From Streptomonospora mangrovi (GTDB lineage Bacteria > Actinomycetota > Actinomycetes > Streptosporangiales > Streptosporangiaceae), in assembly GCF_027604915.1 (NCBI RefSeq), contig NZ_JAJAQC010000007.1:62001-126000 (forward strand): 64,000 bases of DNA, in the 5' to 3' direction. Within the stretch, counting starts at the first letter, position 1. Each line of letters opens with the position of its first letter. The notes under the pieces were generated by a model that was not told the origin of the DNA, did not search any database, and saw only the letters and a list, made by a program, of their open reading frames with translations. This document shows, piece by piece, positions 35,287 through 42,233 of this stretch. A program made the translations under genes and the position numbers.

Positions 35287-35985
35287 ATGACCATGTCCGG
35301 TCCGGCTCGCGGCCCCGCGTGGCCCGCCGCCAGCCTGCTGGGCGGTCTGGACCCCGCGCGGCGCGACCGGCTGCTCGCCCTTGGCGCGCGGGTCCGCTAC
35401 CCGGCCGGCCGGGTGCTCATCCGCCAGTCCGAGGAGTCGACCTTCGTGCTGCTCCTGCTGGAGGGAGTGGTCAAGGCGACCGGGCGCGCCGGCGCCGACC
35501 GGGACGCCCTGCTGGCCGTGCGCATGGGCGGTGACCTGGTCGGGGAGTTCGCGGCGATGGACGGGCGGCCCCGCTCGGCGACGGTGACCGCCTGCGGGCC
35601 GGTCGTGGCGCGCGTCGTCACGCGGGCCGAGTTCCTCGCCTGCCTGGACCGCGACCCCGACCTGATGCACGCCGTCAACCGGGCCGTGCTGGCCAAGCTC
35701 CGCGCGGCCAACGGCCACCGCCTCGACCTCACCGGGTGCGACGTCCCCACCCGCCTGGCGCGGGTGCTGCACGAGGTCGCGCTGGCCTACGGCAGGCGGG
35801 CGGGCGCGGGAGCGGAGATCCCCTGGCCGCTCACCCAGCCCGAGTTGGCCAGCCTGGCGGGCGCCGCCGAGCCCACCGTGCACCGGGTGCTGCGCACGCT
35901 GCGGGAAAAGGGCGTGGTGTCGACCGGTTACCGCACCATCAAGATCAACGATCTCGCGCGGTTGAGCGACATCGCCTTCGGGTGA
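35287..35985 (+). CDS. Crp/Fnr-family regulator (module 1)
   Basis: The 232-residue regulator has an N-terminal cyclic-nucleotide-binding fold (LGARVRYPAGRVLIRQSEEST, GGDLVGEFAAMDGRPRSATVTA). The C-terminal helix-turn-helix is PLTQPELASLAGAAEPTVHRVLRTLREKG. The phosphate-binding cassette contains GEFAAMDGRPRSA, similar to real cNMP binders. It starts at an ATG behind GGGAGG and is followed after 120 bases by the NTPase gene. Together with the divergent cyclase-like gene it suggests local cyclic nucleotide signalling. Confidence 0.85.
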   Translation: MTMSGPARGPAWPAASLLGGLDPARRDRLLALGARVRYPAGRVLIRQSEESTFVLLLLEGVVKATGRAGADRDALLAVRMGGDLVGEFAAMDGRPRSATVTACGPVVARVVTRAEFLACLDRDPDLMHAVNRAVLAKLRAANGHRLDLTGCDVPTRLARVLHEVALAYGRRAGAGAEIPWPLTQPELASLAGAAEPTVHRVLRTLREKGVVSTGYRTIKINDLARLSDIAFG

Positions 35986-36060
35986 CGCGGAAAAAGCCCG
36001 CCGAAACCATCGAAAGACGGTATGGCGCGCCTTCCGCGCGACTAGCGTCCAGCCCAGCGC

Positions 36061-36081
36061 CGCGGTGTCGGTATCACCGCG
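36061..36081 (+). promoter_or_regulatory. inverted repeat upstream of the NTPase gene
   Basis: CGCGGTG and CACCGCG flank TCGGTAT: a perfect 7-7-7 inverted repeat with a GTG-N7-CAC core, 25 bases before ATG 36106. It is a possible site for the Crp protein of the preceding gene, though its spacing is one base off the usual GTG-N6-CAC. Confidence 0.5.
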
Positions 36082-36105
36082 ACGCGCGCGCAGAAAGGGG
36101 CGGAA

Positions 36106-38616
36106 ATGGGCGAGCCGGACGAAAACGCCACGGAGGCGAACGGCACCGAGCGGGATCCCGAACCGGAACGCTCCCCAACGGCGCGCAGCGTCCACGTCGG
36201 GGGCCACGCCGACGGCCCCGTAGTCGCGGGCGACTACAACCTGCTGATCGACGCGCGCCACGGGTCGTCGGTGACCGTGACGCGGGAGGGCGAGCGGCCG
36301 CGCTTCCGGCGCCGCGACCGGGCCTGCGTGCTGCCCCGGCGCCAGCCCGCGCCGCTGGGCCGGGAGGCGGAGACGGCGGTCCTGGCCGAGCTGGTCGCCG
36401 GCGGAGGGGCGGTGCAGGTGTGCGGCCCGCCCGGGATCGGCAAGAGCACCCTGCTGCGCCACGCCGCGACCACCCTGGAGCCGGGTCCCGACGGGGCGGT
36501 CTTCGTGAGCGCCGCGCACCGCCACATGGCGGACGTGGCCCAGGAGATCTTCGAGGCGTGCTACGACTCGGGCGGCTACGCGCCGTCCTGGCCGCAGCTA
36601 CGCCGGCTGATGGCCGGCGTGCGGATCACGGTCTACGTGGACGACGCCGACCTGGACGCCGACCGGCTGCGGGAGCTGGCCGACGCCCTGCCCGCCGCGA
36701 CGTTCGTCCTGGCCGGCCGGGAGGCGTCGCTGCGGGGCGAGGCCGCCGTCATCGACCTGGAGGGGCTCGGCCGCCCCGCCGCGGCACGGCTGCTGTCCCG
36801 GGCGCTCGAACGGCCGCTGACCGACCGGGAGCGCGCCGTCGCCGACGACCTGTGGCGGGCCACCGGCGGCAGTCCGCTGCCGCTCCTGCGCGCGGCCGGG
36901 CTGGCGAGGGCGGGCCGGTCCGCCCTGCCCCGGCCCGGCGCGGTGCCCGAACTCCTGCCGCTGCTGCTCCGGCAGCGCGACGCGGCGGAGACGGAGGTGC
37001 TGAACCTGCTGGCGACCCTGGGCGACACCGGCCTGGCGCCCGCGCACGTCGCGGCGCTCACCGGAGCAAAGGACGCGACCGCGCTGTGCGCCCGCCTGGC
37101 CGACCTCGGGCTCGCCGTTCCCACGCCGGAGGGGTTCCGCGCCGCGCCCGACATCGGCGCGGCGCTGCGGGCCGGGCGGGTGGCGCCGTTCCCGGTGGAG
37201 CGGCTGTGCCGGTACCTCGGCCGGTGGGCGGCGGACCCGGTGACGCCGGCGGCCGAGGTGGCCGACCACAGCCGGGTGTTCGAGCGGGCGGCCGACCTGG
37301 CGACGGCGGCGGGACGACCGGATCTCGCGGTGACGGTCGGGCGCGCGGCGGCGCCCCGGGTGGCCCGGTCGCTGCGGTTCGACGCCTGGGGCCGGCTGCT
37401 GGGCCGGGGCTGGCGGGCGGCCGAGGAGGCGGAGGACCACGCGGCCAAGGCGTACTTCACACACGAGGAGGGGGTGCGCTGCCTGGTCGTCGGGCAGCGC
37501 GTCGCGGCGGCGGCGCTGCTCGCGCAGGCGGCGGTGCTGTGGCACGTCGCCGGCGACGAGCACGGGCTGTCGGCGGCCACGCAGGCCCATGACCTGCTGC
37601 CGCCCATGCAGCACCCGTCGGTGCTGGCCGGTGGTCCCGACGCGGGCGCGGCCGCCGCCCCCGACGACGGCGCGGCGGCCCAGGCGGTGGCCGACCACAT
37701 GGCGGACCTGGCGGCCGACCCGACCGCGGAGGCGGCTCCCGGGGCCACCGGGTGGCAGGGGCCGACCGAGGCGCCTGCGGCCGACGCCGGAGGCCGGGTG
37801 CCGCAGGGCGACGCCCACGGCCAGCCGCCGCCGGACGCCTACAGCCAGCCGCCGCCCGCCGACGCCGCCGGCCATGCCGGTCCCCCCGGCCCTGACCCCG
37901 CCCACTCCGCCGGCGAGCACACCTCGGCCGTGTTCGCCGACGGCGGCGTCTCCACCGCGAGCGGCGCCGGCGCGGCGGGCACGGGCACCGGGGCGGCGGC
38001 CGGCGGTTCGGCCGCCTCCGCCGCCCTCACGACCGTGCTCGTGGGCCTGGCGATCACGGGCGCCGTCTTCGTCGCCCTCGAAGTCGCCGCCGAGCAGGAC
38101 ACCGTCGAGCAGGCCGGCGACTCCAGCCAGACCACGGACGGGGCGGGGAGCGGTCTCGAGACGGACCCGGCGGACGAGTACGAGCCGTTCCCCACGGAGG
38201 AGTACGAACCGTTCCCGACCGAGGAGTACGAGCCGCCGCCGGAGGAGACGGAAACCTACTCGGCGGAGGAGCCGGTCGAACCGACCGGGCTCGAAGGAAC
38301 ATGGGACGACGGCCGAGGCGGAGTGGCGACGATAGTCGAGACCGCGCCAGGTGTTTACGCCTTGCCAGCGCCCTGCGGTGAGCCCGATGTCGTCCTGACC
38401 GGCACGGACACCCAGGCCACCGGAGAAGCCCCTCTCATCGAGTCCGCAGACGGCGATTGCGGACCGGTCATCGGCACCGTCACCATCACGATCACTGTGG
38501 CACCGGACGGCGACACCGCCGAACACGTCACCGCATTGCCTCCCGGACAGGACACCGGCGATACGTACATCACTTGCTACACCTGCGGTACCACCACCCT
38601 GACGCGCGTGGGATAG
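36106..38616 (+). CDS. membrane-spanning STAND-type NTPase with N-terminal motif (module 1)
   Basis: The 836-residue protein opens with a Gly/Val/Asn-rich motif, GPVVAGDYN at 37-45 and RHGSSVTVT at 51-59. An AAA/NB-ARC domain follows (PLGREAET, Walker A GPPGIGKST at 107-115, Walker B-like ITVYVDDADL). A helical region (about 290-500), a long Pro/Ala/Gly linker, and one membrane helix at about 640-660 come next. The outer part has the tandem octapeptide EYEPFPTE and a small Cys-containing domain (CGEPD, DCGPV, CYTCG). Topology implies an outside sensor and an inside switch. The final 300 bases are lower in GC than the rest. Confidence 0.72.
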   Translation: MGEPDENATEANGTERDPEPERSPTARSVHVGGHADGPVVAGDYNLLIDARHGSSVTVTREGERPRFRRRDRACVLPRRQPAPLGREAETAVLAELVAGGGAVQVCGPPGIGKSTLLRHAATTLEPGPDGAVFVSAAHRHMADVAQEIFEACYDSGGYAPSWPQLRRLMAGVRITVYVDDADLDADRLRELADALPAATFVLAGREASLRGEAAVIDLEGLGRPAAARLLSRALERPLTDRERAVADDLWRATGGSPLPLLRAAGLARAGRSALPRPGAVPELLPLLLRQRDAAETEVLNLLATLGDTGLAPAHVAALTGAKDATALCARLADLGLAVPTPEGFRAAPDIGAALRAGRVAPFPVERLCRYLGRWAADPVTPAAEVADHSRVFERAADLATAAGRPDLAVTVGRAAAPRVARSLRFDAWGRLLGRGWRAAEEAEDHAAKAYFTHEEGVRCLVVGQRVAAAALLAQAAVLWHVAGDEHGLSAATQAHDLLPPMQHPSVLAGGPDAGAAAAPDDGAAAQAVADHMADLAADPTAEAAPGATGWQGPTEAPAADAGGRVPQGDAHGQPPPDAYSQPPPADAAGHAGPPGPDPAHSAGEHTSAVFADGGVSTASGAGAAGTGTGAAAGGSAASAALTTVLVGLAITGAVFVALEVAAEQDTVEQAGDSSQTTDGAGSGLETDPADEYEPFPTEEYEPFPTEEYEPPPEETETYSAEEPVEPTGLEGTWDDGRGGVATIVETAPGVYALPAPCGEPDVVLTGTDTQATGEAPLIESADGDCGPVIGTVTITITVAPDGDTAEHVTALPPGQDTGDTYITCYTCGTTTLTRVG

Positions 38617-38649
38617 CAAATGACCTGATTATCGAAGGGACATAGCACA

Positions 38650-38952
38650 ATGACCACGGCACGGGATGACCGCTACTCGATCACCATCGGCGGAAACGCC
38701 TCCGGTCCGGTGGTGGCCGGCAACCACAACAGAGTCGAGGCGGCCGAACGCCGGGACGCCGCCGAGGCCGCCGCGTCCGCCGAGGCCGGCCCGGCGGCCC
38801 CCACCCCGCACAGCCCGCACTACCGGCAGCGGAACGAGGCGGCCGACCACGGCACCGTCTTCGCCGTCACCCACGGCGACATGCACGTCCACCAGACCCT
38901 CCCCGCACCCGCCGCCCTCGCTGAACCGGCCGCACCGGCCGCCGAGGCGTAG
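38650..38952 (+). CDS. small adaptor-like protein carrying two signalling motifs (module 1)
   Basis: The 100-residue protein has no enzyme domain. Residues 9-27 (ITIGGNASGPVVAGNHN) match the N-terminal motif of the NTPase just upstream, sharing GPVVAG(D/N)xN. Residues 68-82 (GTVFAVTHGDMHVHQ) match the C-terminal motif of the 34105 cyclase-like protein. An Ala/Glu-rich segment joins them. A protein with both motif types could bridge the two. ATG 38650 has GAAGGGAC upstream. It lies 33 bases after the NTPase gene and directly abuts the next gene. Confidence 0.6.
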   Translation: MTTARDDRYSITIGGNASGPVVAGNHNRVEAAERRDAAEAAASAEAGPAAPTPHSPHYRQRNEAADHGTVFAVTHGDMHVHQTLPAPAALAEPAAPAAEA

Positions 38953-39300
38953 GTGGCCACGGGGCGGGCCGCCGCCGTGGGCGCGGGCGCGGCGTTCGTG
39001 CTGGCCGCCCTCGCCGGGGTGCTCGGCAACCAGCTCGCGGTGGGCGCGCCGTGGGCCTGGGCCGGGTTCGCCGCGGCGGTGGCGGCCGGCGCCGCCGTGA
39101 CGGCGTGGGCGGCGCTTCCGGCGCCGGAAGCGGGGTGCGGCACGACGGACGGGCACCCCGCCCCGGCGCCGGGGGAAAGCCGGATCGCGCGGCAGCACAA
39201 CGTCGCCCGTGATTCCGGGCGCGTCTTCGCCGCCCAAGACGGCGACGTCGTCATCCGCCCGAGGCCGGGCGGGGCGGAAAGCGGTCCGCCGCCCCGGTAA
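38953..39300 (+). CDS. small membrane protein with a C-terminal signalling motif (module 1)
   Basis: The 115-residue protein begins at a GTG immediately after the stop of the adaptor gene. Two membrane helices (about 10-29 and 35-55) are followed by a soluble tail whose residues 89-101, GRVFAAQDGDVVI, are a variant of the motif in the 34105 and 38650 products. It could anchor a motif-based assembly to the membrane. No other family is recognised. Confidence 0.55.
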   Translation: MATGRAAAVGAGAAFVLAALAGVLGNQLAVGAPWAWAGFAAAVAAGAAVTAWAALPAPEAGCGTTDGHPAPAPGESRIARQHNVARDSGRVFAAQDGDVVIRPRPGGAESGPPPR

Positions 39301-39379
39301 CGGCGTCGGGCGCGACGGCGCCGACCGGGTGTCCGCGCAACGCGGGTCCGCCGCCCCGCTATGCGGATGCGCCGCCGCG

Positions 39380-40072
39380 CTACGCGGGCGCGCCGCCGCG
39401 CCACACCCGCGGGTCGACGTGCTCCAGCAGGTCGATCAACTGGTCGGCGATCGCGGTGATCTCGGCGGGGTCGAGCGCGGCGCGCTCCGTGGTCATCAGG
39501 TGGGAGCCGCAGAAGCGCAGCGGCCGCCGGGGCGCGGTGTGCAGGATCCGCTCCATCATCGGGCCGGTCAGCACGGCGCGGGCGAAGCCCTCGTGGGAGG
39601 TGGCCACCCGGAAGGCGCCGTCGAAGCCGGGGTGGCCCACGACGAAGTCGTGGAGGCCGATGATGTCGAGCAGCTTGTGCCCGATCCGCTGGTCGCGGAT
39701 GTCCAGCAGCGGCGTGCTGCCGGGCGTGGGCACGGCGATGACACGGTTGACGATCGCCGGCGAGCCGCCGGGGCCGGTGCGGTGGTTGGGCTCCACGTGC
39801 TCGAAGGCCAGCACCGGCCGGCCCCGGTGGGTGCCCGAGAGCACGTGCCGCGCCTCGTGGTAGGCGAGCAGGTGCGGCGGCAGCGGCGGGAAGAGGGCGC
39901 CGAGGAGGTCGGAGCGCTTCTCCGCGTACTCCCACCCGCTGCGCGCGGCCCACTCCGACAGCTCCCGCGTCCGGCGCCGCTTCTTGAGCGCCGGCAGCCC
40001 GAACGCGAGGAAGAGCAGGGCGCAGAAGAAGAGGAGCATTCCGATGATGATCAGGGGAAGCAGAGGATCCAC
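39380..40072 (-). CDS. membrane-anchored conserved hypothetical protein
   Basis: The 230-residue protein has one N-terminal membrane helix (PLIIIGMLLFFCALLFLAFGLP, residues about 6-27) and then a soluble domain with ARSGWEYAEKRSDLL, HVLSGTHRGRPVLAFEH and GFDGAFRVATSHEGFARAVL. This pattern resembles small actinobacterial proteins related to DUF3137, of unknown function. It lies between the two signalling modules and is divergent from the second Crp gene. It carries no signalling motif, so it may not belong to the system. Confidence 0.6.
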   Translation of the reverse strand: MDPLLPLIIIGMLLFFCALLFLAFGLPALKKRRRTRELSEWAARSGWEYAEKRSDLLGALFPPLPPHLLAYHEARHVLSGTHRGRPVLAFEHVEPNHRTGPGGSPAIVNRVIAVPTPGSTPLLDIRDQRIGHKLLDIIGLHDFVVGHPGFDGAFRVATSHEGFARAVLTGPMMERILHTAPRRPLRFCGSHLMTTERAALDPAEITAIADQLIDLLEHVDPRVWRGGAPA

Positions 40073-40283
40073 CTTGCCGGCCTTCCGTCGCCGTCGACAC
40101 GCCTACGGCGGGTAGGACTCCCCCCGCCCGCCCCCGGTTCCCGGCCCCCGGCGGTGAGGCCGGCGCGCCTCCGCGCCGCGCCCGCCCCGCCGCTGCGCAC
40201 GGCCGCCTCCGCGCGCGGGCGACCGGATGCGGCCATTCGCCCGCGCGCCTCGGCGGGCGCGCGCGCCGGTGGGAAGAGTGGCA

Positions 40284-41036
40284 GTGACGCTCGGCTCACG
40301 AACCGCCGCGAAGGGCGATGAACGCGAGGAGGCCGGATTGGGCAGGCAGGGCTTCGGCGGCAGGTTGACGGACGCCCAGTGGAGCACCTTCCTCAGGGAG
40401 GGCGCCACCCGCGGCTACGGCGACGGCCAGACCATCGTGCGCCAGGGCGACCGCGACACCGCCGTCTTCCTGCTCGTGGAGGGGACCGTCAAGGTCACCG
40501 CCCTCCGCCCCGACGGCGAGCACGTGCTGCTGGCCCTGCGCGGACCGGGCGAGGCGCTGGGCGAGTTCTCGGCGCTGTCGGGGCTGCCGCGCACCGCGAC
40601 CGTCACGGCGTCGGGGGGCGGGTGCCTGACCCGGACCCTCAGCAGCGCGCGGTTCCGCCACGTGGCCCGCCGGCTCGGCGTGGAGGACGCGCTGTGGCAG
40701 CACGCCGTCCTGCGCCAGACCGAGAGCGAGTCCATGCGTGCGGAGATCATGACGCTGCCCTCCGCTCAGCGGCTGTCGGCGATGCTGCTGCGCCTGTGCG
40801 CCCTCATCGGCCACGAGGTCGACGCCGCGCCCGACCAGGACGCCGGCCGGCGCGCGGTCACCCTGCGCCTGGGCCTCTCCCAGCGCGAACTGGGGTATTC
40901 GGTCGGCCTGTCGCGGACCTCGGTGGCGGCGGAGTTCGCGCGGCTGCGCGCCCTGGGGGTGGTGCGCACCGGCCGCCGCTACGTGGCCGTCCTGGACGTC
41001 GAGCGCCTTCGCAAGCTCGCCGAGGGCGCGGAGTGA
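40284..41036 (+). CDS. Crp/Fnr-family regulator (module 2)
   Basis: The 250-residue regulator has a cyclic-nucleotide-binding fold (YGDGQTIVRQGDRDTAVFLLVEGTVKVTA, GPGEALGEFSALSGLPRTATVTA) and a C-terminal helix-turn-helix (LGLSQRELGYSVGLSRTSVAAEFARLRALG). The GTG at 40284 is taken because GGGAAGAG lies seven bases upstream; the frame itself is open to 40227. It is a paralogue in role, though not closely in sequence, of the regulator at 35287. The cyclase-like gene follows after a 123-base gap that holds a 20-base inverted repeat. Confidence 0.83.
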   Translation: MTLGSRTAAKGDEREEAGLGRQGFGGRLTDAQWSTFLREGATRGYGDGQTIVRQGDRDTAVFLLVEGTVKVTALRPDGEHVLLALRGPGEALGEFSALSGLPRTATVTASGGGCLTRTLSSARFRHVARRLGVEDALWQHAVLRQTESESMRAEIMTLPSAQRLSAMLLRLCALIGHEVDAAPDQDAGRRAVTLRLGLSQRELGYSVGLSRTSVAAEFARLRALGVVRTGRRYVAVLDVERLRKLAEGAE

Positions 41037-41063
41037 CGCAGGTCTCCCGCCGCCTTCGGGCCA

Positions 41064-41083
41064 TGTGTCCGATCCCGGACACA
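41064..41083 (+). promoter_or_regulatory. 20-base inverted repeat before the module 2 operon
   Basis: TGTGTCCG and CGGACACA flank ATCC: a perfect 8-4-8 repeat with TGTG and CACA ends as in Crp/Fnr boxes, 77 bases upstream of the cyclase-like start. It could be the Crp2 operator or, less likely, a terminator of the Crp2 gene. Confidence 0.55.
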
Positions 41084-41159
41084 GCGCCGCCGCCGGGGGC
41101 GTGAGGGTCGGAGCAGGCCGGACCCGCCGGGTCCGCCCGTTTCCGAAGAGGGTGATGTT

Positions 41160-42233
41160 GTGACCGAGACGTTCCGCCCCACCCGGCGCAGTGCGCCGCT
41201 CGCCCCCTACCGCGCGGTCCTGGTGGTCGACGCCGAGCGCTACAGTCGGACGACCTCGCTGCACCAGCGCTTCCTCAGCGGCATGATCCGGTCCGTCCTG
41301 GCGGACTCCTTCAGCCACGCCGGGCTGGCCGAGGCGTGGCGCACGGCGAGCTTCCCGCAGCACACCGGCGACGGCTACCTGGTCGGCCTCCCGCCCGAGT
41401 ACCTGCCGTTCCTGATCGATCCGCTGCTGGACAGCATCCAGCACGTGCTGGAGGGCGTCCAGGACGAACTCGCCGCCCACGACCGCGCGCTGCGCCTGCG
41501 GCTGCGGGCGAGCATCGAGGTCGGCCCCCTGCACGACAGCGGGGGCGCCGACGACCTCGACGGCGTGGGGCACGCGATGACCCAGGCGCACCGGCTGCTG
41601 GACTCCCCGCCGGTGCGGGCCGGGCTGAGCACCTCCGAGCCCGACATCACCCTGGTCAGCGCCATCATCTCGCGCCGCGTCTACGAGGACGCCGTGCTGG
41701 GCGGCTACGTGGGGCTGAACCCGCGCCACTTCCGCCCGGTGCAGGCCGACATCCCCGCCAAGGAGTACCGCGACGAGGGCTACCTCTACATCCCGCGCCC
41801 CTCGCCCGCCTCGGGCACCGCCGGCGCCGAGGCGCGGCCGGAGCAGCCCCCGCAGGACGGCCCGGCGGCCGGCGCGGGGAAGCCGCGTCCCGGGACCGGC
41901 CCTTCCGGCCCTTCCGGCACACCCGACCGGGCCGCCGCCTCCGCCGACCGGGGCGGCACCGTCAACCGGACGGGTTCCGTCTCGGGCCGCAGCATCCAGG
42001 CCGGCACCGTCAACGGGGACCTGCACGGCGGCGACCGGGTGGACAACCGCTACCGCCGCGGCGGGGTGGGCGACATCAGCGGCGACGTCGGCACCGTGAT
42101 CACCGGCGCGCACGGCCCCGTGCACACCGGGCGCGGCGACCAGCACAACAACCCCGAGCGCCCCGCCCGACCCCGCCGCCGCGCCGACTCCCCCGACACC
42201 ACGGACCCCGCCGAGCGAGAGGACTCCCGGTGA
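41160..42233 (+). CDS. class III nucleotidyl cyclase-like protein with C-terminal motifs (module 2)
   Basis: The 357-residue protein has the same design as the 34105 product. The cyclase-like domain spans about 15-215: Asp24 in LVVDAERYS, Asp71 in HTGDGYLV, LRLRASIEVG, and MTQAHRLLDS, where Thr replaces the canonical Asn and the Arg is kept. After a Pro-rich linker comes a Gly/Asn/Val-rich tail with SIQAGTVNGDLHGG (278-291), whose IQAG resembles the RHIM core, and GPVHTGRGDQHNN (319-331). The next gene starts with nearly the same motif. GTG start behind GAAGAGGG; the stop overlaps the next start by four bases. Confidence 0.68.
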   Translation: MTETFRPTRRSAPLAPYRAVLVVDAERYSRTTSLHQRFLSGMIRSVLADSFSHAGLAEAWRTASFPQHTGDGYLVGLPPEYLPFLIDPLLDSIQHVLEGVQDELAAHDRALRLRLRASIEVGPLHDSGGADDLDGVGHAMTQAHRLLDSPPVRAGLSTSEPDITLVSAIISRRVYEDAVLGGYVGLNPRHFRPVQADIPAKEYRDEGYLYIPRPSPASGTAGAEARPEQPPQDGPAAGAGKPRPGTGPSGPSGTPDRAAASADRGGTVNRTGSVSGRSIQAGTVNGDLHGGDRVDNRYRRGGVGDISGDVGTVITGAHGPVHTGRGDQHNNPERPARPRRRADSPDTTDPAEREDSR

